The notes beneath the pieces were generated by a model. It searched no databases. It was not told the origin of the DNA and saw only the letters and a list, made by a program, of their open reading frames with translations. A DNA stretch of 64,000 bases from a virus, in IMG/VR virus record IMGVR_UViG_3300035698_031678, positions 1 to 64,000 of that record; one strand, given 5' to 3'. The translations under genes were made by a program, and so were the position numbers. Below are positions 43,697-53,086 of the stretch, in pieces. The stretch's first letter is position 1. Every line of letters begins with the position of its first letter.

Positions 43697-46285
43697 ATGT
43701 CTATAGTAACTGCAGAAGAATATTACAGAGATAGCATAGGTTTTCTAGAAGAGATTAGAGACATGCAAAAACAAGTTTTTGAAGAACTTGGTGGTGACTT
43801 GATGGATGGTATCGAAAGAATAGTAAATTCTCTAGATAAAATAAATGGTACTGGTGGTAAAGAAAAACAAGGTTCTTCTGGTTTTATGGATGGCATAGGA
43901 TCATCAGAAGAGATAGAATCAAGTGTTAAGGCTATAAACGCCTTAGATGTAGAAAAAGCGGAAACATTAATTAGAACTACAGAAAGCTTAAGCGGTTTTA
44001 AAGCTCCTTCAGCATCCTCTATAAAAAATGTAGGAGATTTTGCTGGTGGTATAGGTGATTTTCTTGAGACCTTAGAAAATATAAAAGTTGGTGAAGATGT
44101 TTTAGAACAATTTAGAATAATAACAGAAATAACATCTGGACTTAATTCTTTATCTAGGTCATTGGCGCTAAACGCTCCTTTTTTACTTATTGCCATGCCT
44201 ATCTCTAAACTATTACCTTTCTTGTTAGGAAGCATTTCAGATGCAATAGTAAGAGTAGATTCCAGGGTTGAGACAATGGACAGGTTTCCAACAACCATGA
44301 TGAAATTAGGCTTGGGTCTTACAATCTTTTCGGCTGGTTTAGCAGCTAGTGCATTGATAATAGGATTTACTGCTCTAAAAAGTCCTGAATCATTACTAAT
44401 GCTTGGAATTGTTATGGGCGCTACAGCATTAGCAGCATATGCTATAGGACTAAAAAGTACCGAAATTAATAAAGGTTCATTAACCATTGGTCTTATGGCA
44501 CTGGCACTACCAGTATTCGCTTTAGGAATGGTTACAGCAACTAACATGGTTCAAGAAGTTGGTTTTGAAAATGTGGCAGTTTTAGGTGGACTAATAGCCA
44601 TAACCGCACTAACATTTGGTGTTATTGGAAACTTTCTTCCTGTAATAGCTAAGGGTGCTTTGGCAGTTGGGATTATGGGATTAGGCTTATGGGCTTTTAC
44701 TTCTGGGCTTGATGGGATAGGAGAAATAGTTGAAGATTTAAACGTACTGTGGGCTTTGCCAACATTGATAGTTGGTTTAGGTGTCGTTTTTGCTGCTGCT
44801 GGAGCTGCATTACTTTTTATATTGCCAGGTGCAATTGCTATTGGTGCAATGGGTCTAGCTCTGATACCATTAGGACTAGGTCTAGAAGCGGTAATGAACA
44901 TACCAGATTTTGGTAAAGACAAAGCTGATAATTTTGCTAGAACACTAAAGTCAGTGGTTCAAGGCGTGTCAGAGTTGTCCTTAACAGATTTATTGACTTT
45001 ACCTCTTAAACTGCCAGTAATAGCTGGTATGGGTTTAGCTCTGATACCGTTTGCTAATGGAATCAATGCATTCCAGAAAAATGCTTCAGATTTCAGTCAA
45101 GCTGATGCAGACAATATGGAGTACGTTATTAGGAAAACTAGTCAAGCATTTGCGACAGCTGGTAGTACTGATGGTATGACTAAATTGTTTGGTTTTAACG
45201 TTGGTCAAAATGATGTAGAAAGAGGTATAGAGTCATCCATGATGATTGGTAAAAATCTTAATACTCTAGCAAAAGGTATATCAGCCTGGAGAGATGGTAA
45301 TTTCACAGAAGGAGACATAGAGAAAGTTGGTTCTAACATTACCAACGTTATGAACACTATACCAGCAGTGTTTGCAGCCATAGGATTGAGAGAGCGTGGT
45401 AGCGGTAATCAAATAAAAATTGGTGGTTTTAGTTTTGGCATGCCTTTTACCAAGACAGATACCGAATTGGGTATATCTTCTACAATGGAAATGGGTGAAA
45501 ACCTGGCTATGTTGCATAAAGGCATAATGGCTTGGAGGACTGGTGGTGATAATGATATAACGCCACACTTAGATCAAATAGTAGCAAACATTACCAACGT
45601 TCTTACTGCAATACCTCAAGCATTTGTAGCTGTTGGTAAGATGGAAAGTGAGAACGAACGATTTTTTGGTCTTATTGATGGTGATCTAGAAGAAGGTGTA
45701 GAATTGGTGTCTAGAATGACTAGACCATTAGAGCATTTAGCCACAATATTAACATCTTTTAATGCTCAAACGGATGCAAAGGTTATAGCAAATCATTTCA
45801 CAATACTAATGAAAGGTATTGTTACTAGTATTGACATGTTTACTGATAAAAGAACAGACAGGTTAGAAGACTTAATAGATCTTATGGAAGATCTTAATGA
45901 GGTTATAGAAGATCATTTTGAGGCTTTGAAAGATTTACCCCAAGACAGTATGGAGAAATTTGGTATGTATGCCGAATCTCTAAGAACATTGGGTGAGGTA
46001 GACATTAACAATGCTATTAAGGTTATGGATCTGCAAAATCAAAATGTAGAAAGAACAAAAACCATAAATGTTACCGAACTAAAAAGGGAAACAAGAGAGG
46101 TGGAAAGAGTTGTCAATGATGATGACATTAAAAAAGAGAATAACGAGATAAAAATTGAACTTAGAGAATTAAAAATGTTAATGCGTCAGGTGTTGTCAGC
46201 AATTTCTGGAAATAATTCTGGAGAAGACATATTGGATTACTTAAAATCTGGTACAATTAAAACTGAAGACGATCAAACTTTCTAG
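43697..46285 (+). CDS. Putative tail tape measure protein
   Basis: 862 residues. The N-terminal part is helical and hydrophilic. Residues about 155-400 are a long run of Gly/Ala-rich hydrophobic helices (LGLGLTIFSAGLAASALIIG, AAAGAALLFILPGAIAIGAM), the usual make-up of tape measure proteins, and the C terminus is coiled coil. At about 1.5 Angstrom per residue it would set a tail tube near 130 nm. Positioned before gp4 and clamp loader and behind a late-promoter-like motif. No chaperone pair was seen. Alternative: an internal membrane-active virion protein. Confidence 0.6.
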   Translation: MSIVTAEEYYRDSIGFLEEIRDMQKQVFEELGGDLMDGIERIVNSLDKINGTGGKEKQGSSGFMDGIGSSEEIESSVKAINALDVEKAETLIRTTESLSGFKAPSASSIKNVGDFAGGIGDFLETLENIKVGEDVLEQFRIITEITSGLNSLSRSLALNAPFLLIAMPISKLLPFLLGSISDAIVRVDSRVETMDRFPTTMMKLGLGLTIFSAGLAASALIIGFTALKSPESLLMLGIVMGATALAAYAIGLKSTEINKGSLTIGLMALALPVFALGMVTATNMVQEVGFENVAVLGGLIAITALTFGVIGNFLPVIAKGALAVGIMGLGLWAFTSGLDGIGEIVEDLNVLWALPTLIVGLGVVFAAAGAALLFILPGAIAIGAMGLALIPLGLGLEAVMNIPDFGKDKADNFARTLKSVVQGVSELSLTDLLTLPLKLPVIAGMGLALIPFANGINAFQKNASDFSQADADNMEYVIRKTSQAFATAGSTDGMTKLFGFNVGQNDVERGIESSMMIGKNLNTLAKGISAWRDGNFTEGDIEKVGSNITNVMNTIPAVFAAIGLRERGSGNQIKIGGFSFGMPFTKTDTELGISSTMEMGENLAMLHKGIMAWRTGGDNDITPHLDQIVANITNVLTAIPQAFVAVGKMESENERFFGLIDGDLEEGVELVSRMTRPLEHLATILTSFNAQTDAKVIANHFTILMKGIVTSIDMFTDKRTDRLEDLIDLMEDLNEVIEDHFEALKDLPQDSMEKFGMYAESLRTLGEVDINNAIKVMDLQNQNVERTKTINVTELKRETREVERVVNDDDIKKENNEIKIELRELKMLMRQVLSAISGNNSGEDILDYLKSGTIKTEDDQTF

Positions 46286-46286
46286 A

Positions 46287-46766
46287 ATGAGTATAAAACA
46301 AAATAAACCTAGTAAAAGTAGTAGATACAAACAAGGCTATTATAGAGTTAAAAATTTAGAGAAATACATTGGTAATCCACAGCAAGTAATATTCAGAAGT
46401 GGTTATGAACTTAAATTTTTTGGTCTTTTGGATTCTTCTTACGATGTCCTAAAGTGGGATGCTGAACCAGAAGAAATGAAAATAAAGTATTGGAATCCTA
46501 TAAAAAATAGGTATGCTCACTACTATCCAGACGTTTACTGTGAGAAATTGATAGATGGTAAACTAAAAAAGTTGCTGATCGAGATTAAACCCATGTCAAA
46601 AACTACCAAGCCTAGAAATAACAAAGGTACTACTGATAGAGCTTACCAAAGAAGGCTAGCTGAGTATTTGATAATTCAAAACAAAGCCATAGCTGCTGGA
46701 AAGTACGCTGCCATGAAAGGCATGGAATATATTTTCATAACAGAAATTACTATAGGGAAACTATAG
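46287..46766 (+). CDS. 4: Head completion protein, T4 gp4 (gp50) family
   Basis: 159 residues. It follows the gp4 pattern closely: NLEKYIGNPQQVIFRSGYEL (T4 'NISKYRGDPKKITYRSNWE'), then KFFGLLDSSYDVLKWDAEPE, YYPDVYCEKL and LLIEIKPMSK, ending MKGMEYIFITE. gp4 closes the filled head before tail joining and has a TnsA-like nuclease fold, with Asp of YPDVY and Glu-x-Lys of IEIKP as nuclease residues. It starts one base after the tape-measure stop. Confidence 0.87.
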   Translation: MSIKQNKPSKSSRYKQGYYRVKNLEKYIGNPQQVIFRSGYELKFFGLLDSSYDVLKWDAEPEEMKIKYWNPIKNRYAHYYPDVYCEKLIDGKLKKLLIEIKPMSKTTKPRNNKGTTDRAYQRRLAEYLIIQNKAIAAGKYAAMKGMEYIFITEITIGKL

Positions 46767-46837
46767 GGTAATCTAAGACATTTATATGGCAAACATGGTT
46801 AAGTTAAATCTAAGTGTGACCATTTAAAAAATTATAA

Positions 46838-47815
46838 ATGTCAATAAAAAGTAAATTATTCGAAAATCTGTTCAATCCAGAAACCACTAAGGGCTTTGTG
46901 TTACCAGATAGGATTAGAAGTGAATTCCCAGATGATAGAATAGAAGGTAACTATCTATTTCATGGTACTCCAGGTTCTGGAAAATCCGCTCTAGCCATAT
47001 CCCTAGGTAAGAATTATGACACATATTACTTTAGAGCTTCTATAGAAGGGACAATAGATGCCCTAAGAAAAGGTAGCGATCTATACGACTTTTGTTCTAC
47101 AACCTCTTTAATATCTGGTGGTAAAAGAAAAGTAGTAATTTTAGACGAACTTAATGGAGTTAGTAGACAATTCTTTGAAGCCTTAAAGGGGTTTATAGAC
47201 AAATTCAAAGAAATAGGAGTGGTTTTTATAGGTACTACTAACTACATTGAGGACGTTGAAACAGCTATTATTTCAAGAATGAAACTGTTGGATTTCAACT
47301 TGATGCCAAATGAAGAAGAACCTTACAGATTTGCTTTTGAAACAAGGATTAAAGCAATACTATCTAAAATAGATGTTAGCTATGATCAAGATGGTTTAGA
47401 CGCTTTGATCAACAGAAGCTATCCAGACTGGAGAGGTGTTTTACAAGATCTTCAATATCTACACAGAAGTGGTATTAAGAAGATAGACCCAGAGGTTATT
47501 AAAAAAGATGTTTATCAGTACAATGCGCTGTTTGATCTTATAGCAAAAGGTAACTTTAGAGACCCACAAAAATGGTTACCAGTAATAAGAGAATACCAAA
47601 ATCCATTAGCTGTTATACAAGGAATAGAGAGAGAATTGTTTGATTACCTTAACAACAACCATCCTTCCCTATCACCGAACTATGCGGACTACATAATAAT
47701 CATAGCAAAGTATGTAGATATGGTTAACAGGAGAGTTGAGCCTACAATTTGCCTTAGAGCATTGATGGCTGAACTAATGAAGAGAACTTTTATACTATCT
47801 AATAAACCGACTTAA
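46838..47815 (+). CDS. 44: Clamp loader ATPase subunit (T4 gp44-like)
   Basis: 325 residues (T4 gp44 319). AAA+ motifs: Walker A HGTPGSGKSA (43-51), Walker B VVILDELNG (Asp103/Glu104), sensor 1 GTTNYIED and the arginine-finger-type AIISRMK. It opens the gp45 clamp and places it on primer-template DNA. Its partners, clamp and polymerase, are on the other strand (14555, 9217). It is encoded directly after structural genes, so replication genes are scattered. Confidence 0.92.
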   Translation: MSIKSKLFENLFNPETTKGFVLPDRIRSEFPDDRIEGNYLFHGTPGSGKSALAISLGKNYDTYYFRASIEGTIDALRKGSDLYDFCSTTSLISGGKRKVVILDELNGVSRQFFEALKGFIDKFKEIGVVFIGTTNYIEDVETAIISRMKLLDFNLMPNEEEPYRFAFETRIKAILSKIDVSYDQDGLDALINRSYPDWRGVLQDLQYLHRSGIKKIDPEVIKKDVYQYNALFDLIAKGNFRDPQKWLPVIREYQNPLAVIQGIERELFDYLNNNHPSLSPNYADYIIIIAKYVDMVNRRVEPTICLRALMAELMKRTFILSNKPT

Positions 47816-47849
47816 ATACATAGTTTATAGACTGTTTAACATATGATAG

Positions 47850-47870
47850 AGAGATTTGGGGAAATCTCTT
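47850..47870 (+). terminator. Hairpin downstream of gp44
   Basis: AGAGATTT and AAATCTCT pair perfectly around GGGG (47850-47869). A second weaker hairpin with AGGGG...CCCCT lies at about 47885-47911 near the end of the opposite gene. U-runs are weak, so the terminator role is likely but not certain. Confidence 0.6.
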
Positions 47871-47911
47871 AATCCATTATTTTTAGGGGTAATCTTTCAA
47901 AAGGTTTCCCC

Positions 47912-48625
47912 TTAAAACTCAAGTAAGAAATCTGCTTCACTTTTCTGCTCATCCCATTTTTTCTCAGCTTTCTCAACAAACTTTTCACCTTTCTTTAAGT
48001 AGCCAGAAAGGTTTACCTTATAACCACCAATCAATTTTGCTTCTGTTAAGGTTAGTAATGTATGATTTTCTTCTATAAGTTTTCCAAAGAAATAATTTCT
48101 AAAATCCTTCATCTGGTACATAGCTTCGGGTTCCAGGGTAGAGGCTACTTCTAGTACCATTCCAGCAATTGGTTTTTTACCCTTAAGCACAAAAACATTG
48201 TTGTATTCACTATAGTCAAAAGATACAGTTTCTAATCTCATCTGACCAACAAAATGGTTTATACTAGCTGCTGCAACCGCTTGAACCATCATTGTTTGAC
48301 CACCATAGAAGTCGTGCATCATGTTGTTCATCTTTCTAAAATCAGGGTCTACTCCAGTACCTATACCATGAACGAATTGACCTTCCATTCTTATTGCACT
48401 CATTACTGCTTTAACGCACTTAGGCAATGTAATTCTGTTGTTAACAAAAGCACTAGTGTCTGCGACCATATAATGACTTAGTGTAGCTCTATCATCATTT
48501 TCGTAAAATTCTTCTAAACATTCTTCTAAAATAGTTAAAACTCTATCAGATTCTATGGGCATAGGTAATTTACCACCTAAACTGACCTCACTTTTCGCTT
48601 TGCTGATTATCATATTAACTTTCAT
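47912..48625 (-). CDS. Putative neck / head-tail connector protein
   Basis: 237 residues. It has MPIESDRVLTILEECLEEFY near the start and then ITLPKCVKAVMSAIRMEG, an arrangement common in phage neck and connector proteins (RxITLPxxVxxVxxV). The rest is mixed, ending with a coiled basic helix. Flanked by structural genes on the other strand with short gaps. Recognition is weak; T4 gp13/gp14-type role is a guess. Confidence 0.45.
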   Translation of the reverse strand: MKVNMIISKAKSEVSLGGKLPMPIESDRVLTILEECLEEFYENDDRATLSHYMVADTSAFVNNRITLPKCVKAVMSAIRMEGQFVHGIGTGVDPDFRKMNNMMHDFYGGQTMMVQAVAAASINHFVGQMRLETVSFDYSEYNNVFVLKGKKPIAGMVLEVASTLEPEAMYQMKDFRNYFFGKLIEENHTLLTLTEAKLIGGYKVNLSGYLKKGEKFVEKAEKKWDEQKSEADFLLEF

Positions 48626-48662
48626 GTCCTAAAATATTTTAATATATATCATATAGAACGAC

Positions 48663-51173
48663 ATGAATAATTACTTAGTTTTTAATAGTTTAGGGTTACC
48701 TTTATCTAAAGATATTGAAGGGATGCATGATTTTATCCTAAATATGCCTAGAAATTCTGTTGGAATACCAAATATAGAAAGACTGTACGTTTTTGAAGTG
48801 GTAGATGGAGAAATTGAAAAACCAGAGTTGAATTCCGAAAACACTATTAAAGTTACAGGAGAAGGTTATAACTTGGTTTCTATAGACAACGTTAATGAGT
48901 TGGTTAAATCAAAATCTCTAACTTTCCAAAGACTAAGAGAGTTTAGTGCAGATGCTCCAATAAGTGTAGACATACTTTCTAGTCACAGTAGTAGTGGTGT
49001 TAAAGAAGGTGTCTTAACCATGTTCGGAATAAGCCTGAAGGTTTACACAGAAATAGAAGAAGAAGAAAAAAGGTTTTCAGACCTACTAAATTTACAAGGT
49101 TTTAATCTAAGCTCTAAGGAAGAACTAATATTTAAGTCTTCTGATATAAATGAACCTCTTAACAATGCTCGAAGACTAAACGAAAAAAGAAAAGAGTTAC
49201 TAACTGAACTTAGAGAGATAAAGAAGTACTTACCAACCACTGTTGGTATAGAAAGACTAGTGAAGTTCTTCGAATATGAAGGAATAGTTGAGGTTAAAGA
49301 ATTTTGGTTAAATAAAACTAGCGGTCTTTTGGAGATAATGTCTTTAAGAGATAACCCTAGTAGGAATTTAAAGAAAACAAACAAATTTTCCATATTTTAC
49401 AAGGAAGATTATCCTAGTAAAGAGAACAATGAAGATGGTTTGCCAATAGTGGTAGACAATTTTTTAATTTCTGATGAAGAGGTACTTATTAAATTACTAT
49501 CTCTAAGAGATTACCTCAATTATAATGAAGTTGGTGGTATATCAAACATAATAGACGTAATTGGAGAATATCATAGGTATTACGCTTATGAGATAAAACA
49601 CTGGAAAGGTGAAAATGAATTAACTACCAGAGATCTGGATCTTTTTGTAGAGTTGGATATTTCTACTGACAATTACGTAAAAAAATTGAGACCTAATAGC
49701 GTATTTACGTTTCAGCCTAATATAACCAATAGTGAAATAGCTAGTAAAACAATTTTTGACCTAAAAGACCATTTAATATCTTGGTTTGAACCTAAGTTTA
49801 CTACTACTATAGAGATGTTAGATCAACCAGATTTGTTGGTGGGTTCTACTGTTTCTATTAGAGATAAGACATTTGATATAGCCTTTAGTGCTTTTACTGG
49901 TTCTTGGGATAGTAATGAAATAAACTATACTTGGGGTAATGTTAGTTCTCCTTACCACTACAAAACAATAGTAGTGATTACTAAAAACGTAGAGATAGAT
50001 GGTAGAGATTTTAAACTAACGCTTGAAGGTTTACCAGAAGATTTTAAAAATTTTGACGTAATTTTACCTTTTGATGGAGTTTATTCCATAGAACTTGTAC
50101 ACTTAGGTTATGATGGAGAAAATCTTTCTATTAAAATCAATAATGCAATTGTAGTACAAAAATATACTACGGAAATAGTAATGTTCTACAAGTCGTACAA
50201 CCCAGAAATACAATACTGGAAGGGTAACTATGAAAGCTGGGATAAACTTGGAGAGAGTTGGTCGGAAACAATAACTTCTAACAGCGGAAAGATATCTGAT
50301 TCTATACTTCCAATAGACAATCTTAATTACAACGATATTCTTAGAAGTGGTAAAGAAATTGTTAATGTTAAATGGGAAGATGACATAACAACCTGGGATC
50401 AGAGAAAAAACTTTAGGTGGAAAGATTTTGAAATGAATCTAGAAACAATACCTAATGTTAAATTATCTTTTTTTTCTCATGGTGGAGAAATATGGCTTAA
50501 CAATTTTAGAATGGTTATACCAGAGCAAATTCAAGAAAGCAATTTTGGTGGTTTTACAATTTGGTTCAATGATAATTGTCCAGAAGGCTACAAAGCGTAT
50601 CATAGAAAAACAAATTTCAAAAATTGGATAGAACTATACAACCATAATGAAACTTACAAAAAAGATATAATCTCTATTAATTCTAAGAACGAAATACTGG
50701 ATATGGGTAACAAATCTGGGATAAGGACAGAGGTGGTTAAAGTTATAAGCGCTGTTCCAAGTAGAAGCTCGGCATTATTTGTTGGTTCTTTAATCGCAGA
50801 CCCATTTACTGCATTACAACAAACAAACCTAGTTTTAGAAACAAATACACTCACCAAAAGGCTATTGCAAAATTACTCTTGGTCTAAAGAGGAAGCTTAT
50901 TTTGGTTGGGATAATATAATATACTCTAAAAATGGTGTAGAAGTTCCTTCTGGAGTACCAATTTTTTTAACCGCTAATAACGCTATTGGTGGTAAAATGA
51001 ATGTTAAATGGTACTTTAAAGACAATTTTGGAAACGTACTATTTACTAAGTATGGAATAACTACAGGGTTTATAGCGCCAGAACCTGGTCTTTACACTTA
51101 CGAAGTAGAAATAGAAGACAATGAGTCAAATAAATACACAATAGAAAAGACAAACTCAATCAAAGTTTTATAA
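48663..51173 (+). CDS. Large putative tail / baseplate protein with C-terminal Ig-like domain
   Basis: 836 residues. Middle residues have Trp-spaced motifs (IQYWKGNYESWDKLGESW, WEDDITTWDQRKNFRW) like the C terminus of the protein at 35044. The last 90 residues (VEVPSG-type start, NGKMNVKWYFKDNFGNVL, PGLYTYEVEIEDNESNKYT) look like an Ig/PKD fold, common at phage surface proteins. It shares one base with the small gene behind it. Unknown family; structural role inferred. Confidence 0.6.
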   Translation: MNNYLVFNSLGLPLSKDIEGMHDFILNMPRNSVGIPNIERLYVFEVVDGEIEKPELNSENTIKVTGEGYNLVSIDNVNELVKSKSLTFQRLREFSADAPISVDILSSHSSSGVKEGVLTMFGISLKVYTEIEEEEKRFSDLLNLQGFNLSSKEELIFKSSDINEPLNNARRLNEKRKELLTELREIKKYLPTTVGIERLVKFFEYEGIVEVKEFWLNKTSGLLEIMSLRDNPSRNLKKTNKFSIFYKEDYPSKENNEDGLPIVVDNFLISDEEVLIKLLSLRDYLNYNEVGGISNIIDVIGEYHRYYAYEIKHWKGENELTTRDLDLFVELDISTDNYVKKLRPNSVFTFQPNITNSEIASKTIFDLKDHLISWFEPKFTTTIEMLDQPDLLVGSTVSIRDKTFDIAFSAFTGSWDSNEINYTWGNVSSPYHYKTIVVITKNVEIDGRDFKLTLEGLPEDFKNFDVILPFDGVYSIELVHLGYDGENLSIKINNAIVVQKYTTEIVMFYKSYNPEIQYWKGNYESWDKLGESWSETITSNSGKISDSILPIDNLNYNDILRSGKEIVNVKWEDDITTWDQRKNFRWKDFEMNLETIPNVKLSFFSHGGEIWLNNFRMVIPEQIQESNFGGFTIWFNDNCPEGYKAYHRKTNFKNWIELYNHNETYKKDIISINSKNEILDMGNKSGIRTEVVKVISAVPSRSSALFVGSLIADPFTALQQTNLVLETNTLTKRLLQNYSWSKEEAYFGWDNIIYSKNGVEVPSGVPIFLTANNAIGGKMNVKWYFKDNFGNVLFTKYGITTGFIAPEPGLYTYEVEIEDNESNKYTIEKTNSIKVL

Positions 51174-51556
51174 TGAGTAAAAAAACGCAAATAAAAAACG
51201 CCAGCGCTTCTTCTAGTAACGAGACAGTAAGACAGATATTTAACGATAATTTTAATATTATCAGAGACTATTTCAGTACTGAAAAAGTTTCTAACAATTC
51301 TGTAATAAAAACCAATAAAGCTGTTTCTTTCCAATTTCCCGAAGGAGAGCTAGTTGAAGGTAGATATCAACTTGACTACAAAAATGGAGTATTTTCCGTA
51401 ACAAGATACAAAGGAACACAAAAGGTGTATAACGTTGGTGACAATGCTATCATAGGTTCCAAACATCAACTAATACTATCAGGTGAAATAGAAAATAACG
51501 GTGGTAGTGTTGAAATAGAGTCTGGTGGAGAATTAATAATAATAGAAGATAACTAA
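51173..51556 (+). CDS. Small putative structural protein
   Basis: 127 residues. After a disordered start, SFQFPEGELVEGRYQLDYKN onward forms beta strands ending in SVEIESGGELIIIEDN, a repetitive tip-like end. It starts on the last base of the 836-residue gene and is followed after 2 bp by the GroES-like gene. Could be an attachment or decoration protein. Confidence 0.6.
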   Translation: MSKKTQIKNASASSSNETVRQIFNDNFNIIRDYFSTEKVSNNSVIKTNKAVSFQFPEGELVEGRYQLDYKNGVFSVTRYKGTQKVYNVGDNAIIGSKHQLILSGEIENNGGSVEIESGGELIIIEDN

Positions 51557-51558
51557 AA

Positions 51559-51918
51559 ATGATAGTATTTAAAGATAATATACTCGTAGAACCTGTTTTA
51601 AACAAAAGCATGGGTGATATTACTCTTAATGATAGAGTACTAGAGAAAAATGTAGAACAAAGAAAAAATCTTGGTGTAGTAATTGCAATATCTGATGGTA
51701 GCAACAAGGTCAAAATAGGAGACTATGTGGGTTATGCTAGTAGTGATGGAGTTAACGTAAAAAACGGTTTAAAAAAATACGTATTGCTTAGCAAAAGAGA
51801 AACTTTGTTTCAAACAGATGAATTAGAAGGGCTGGCAGTACACGATCACGAAAGGTATGAAGGAATAGATAGATTAGTTTCTAAGCATTACCACAAAAGA
51901 GAAGGTGTAAAATTATAA
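51559..51918 (+). CDS. Third GroES-like fold protein (gp31-like candidate)
   Basis: 119 residues. FKDNILVEPVLNK, a charged mobile-loop-like segment, RKNLGVVIAISDGSNKVKIG, DYVGYASSDGVNV and KKYVLLSKRETLF follow the GroES order ('DRVIVKR ... GEVLAVG ... GDIVIF ... EEVLIMSESDILA'). T4 gp31 is a GroES-like co-chaperonin of 111 residues encoded apart from GroEL. Here it lies at the end of a tail-gene cluster. The extra C-terminal 28 residues (GLAVHDHERYEGID) are His-rich. The fold call is by eye and moderate. Confidence 0.5.
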   Translation: MIVFKDNILVEPVLNKSMGDITLNDRVLEKNVEQRKNLGVVIAISDGSNKVKIGDYVGYASSDGVNVKNGLKKYVLLSKRETLFQTDELEGLAVHDHERYEGIDRLVSKHYHKREGVKL

Positions 51919-53037
51919 CCAATTTTTATCAAAAACACTGCTACCTAAATAATCATAAAAAGAATTTTTCTTTCTTACCATTTTAGGAAAGTTTTTAAAT
52001 ATATCGTTAAAATCTTTACAATTTTCAGTAAATGGGTAGTCCTTCTTAAACTTTCTCCACAAGAAAACTTCGCTACCACTATTAAGCCTTTTTATTGCAG
52101 CAGCCCTACCAGCAATATCATCATCAAAGAAATATGCTGCATTTGGAAAAGAGATAATATTGTTTGATCCCCACAATGCCATACTATTATTGAAATATTT
52201 TGAATCTAGTGCGGATTCAAAAATACTAACCTTTTTGCTAAAGTCTACATTCAATAAGTTATACATTAGGCTTATCCTATCAACCTCTTTAGCGAATTCT
52301 TCATCAAAATCTTCAGTTTTAAGAATCTTTTTGTATATGTCAGAAAAGGAATAAGATATAAATCTAGAACCATTGTCTAAAGGCTTTGACAGCCTTAGTT
52401 GCACCCCTATTACTTTACCGTTAAAAGTGTTAAAAGTATAAAGGTTTTTGAAAGAACTGTTCCAATACATGTCTTCTCTTTTAACAGTATCATAAGCATT
52501 TCTGCCAGTTAAATAATGATAAGCATCTACAGAAAGATCTACTTGAACAAGCCCATGAGCTTTGGCTATGGCTTTAGGGCAATGCATAAACTTCTCATCA
52601 TAAAACTCTGCTAAGGATTTCTTGTTAGAATTATTGTTTACAATGTGATCTACTGAAAGACTTTGTAATTGAGATATGGATAGTTCACCATCAGAAAATT
52701 GTTCTAAAAAAACATGTAAAGGTCTGTAAGTAAAACAACCTCCATTCCAACACTTAAAAGAACTAGTGTCTAAGTAGATTTTACCTCTTTTCTTAGCAGC
52801 ATCTTTATTACTATCTCCACAATAAGGGCAAGCTATTGAATAACCTTTAGCAGTAGGTTGAATGGTAGTTTTTTGAGGTTCTGTTGGAAATCTTTTTTGA
52901 AGAAGTTTATGAAGCACTTTAAGTATATCTTTTGCTCCAACAGCTTTCTCTTTAGATTTTATGGATTTATCTTCTCCACCAAACAAACCAAATTCTATTT
53001 TTTCTTCATCTATCATGATAAAATAATTATTAGCCAT
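51913..53037 (-). CDS. 61: DNA primase (T4 gp61-like)
   Basis: 374 residues. The zinc-binding domain has CPYC (Cys70/73) and CWNGGC (Cys96/101) with KIYLDTSSFKCW between. The TOPRIM part has VSIFESALDS (Glu274) and AAYFFDDDIAGRAAA (Asp305-307). It lays RNA primers for lagging strands with the gp41 helicase at 3942. The last codons overlap the convergent GroES-like gene by 6 bp. Its start codon lies inside a perfect hairpin (53029-53064), which may control translation. Confidence 0.9.
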   Translation of the reverse strand: MANNYFIMIDEEKIEFGLFGGEDKSIKSKEKAVGAKDILKVLHKLLQKRFPTEPQKTTIQPTAKGYSIACPYCGDSNKDAAKKRGKIYLDTSSFKCWNGGCFTYRPLHVFLEQFSDGELSISQLQSLSVDHIVNNNSNKKSLAEFYDEKFMHCPKAIAKAHGLVQVDLSVDAYHYLTGRNAYDTVKREDMYWNSSFKNLYTFNTFNGKVIGVQLRLSKPLDNGSRFISYSFSDIYKKILKTEDFDEEFAKEVDRISLMYNLLNVDFSKKVSIFESALDSKYFNNSMALWGSNNIISFPNAAYFFDDDIAGRAAAIKRLNSGSEVFLWRKFKKDYPFTENCKDFNDIFKNFPKMVRKKNSFYDYLGSSVFDKNWL

Positions 53038-53064
53038 AACAGGATTTTCTCTGTTATGGCTAAT
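53029..53064 (-). promoter_or_regulatory. Perfect 14-bp hairpin over the primase start codon
   Basis: ATTAGCCATAACAG (53029-53042) pairs perfectly with 53051-53064 around an 8-nt loop. On the minus strand the primase ATG (53037-53035) is in the 3' arm, so folding would hide the start. It sits between the SSB stop and the primase. It may also attenuate transcription between the two. Confidence 0.7.
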
Positions 53065-53086
53065 ATAAAATTAGTAAGCTATTCTA

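Noticed and set aside
43723-44922. Two long antisense frames opposite the tape measure gene
   Set aside because: They arise from Gly/Ala-rich codons on the plus strand and encode low-complexity sequence; the plus-strand reading has clear structure.
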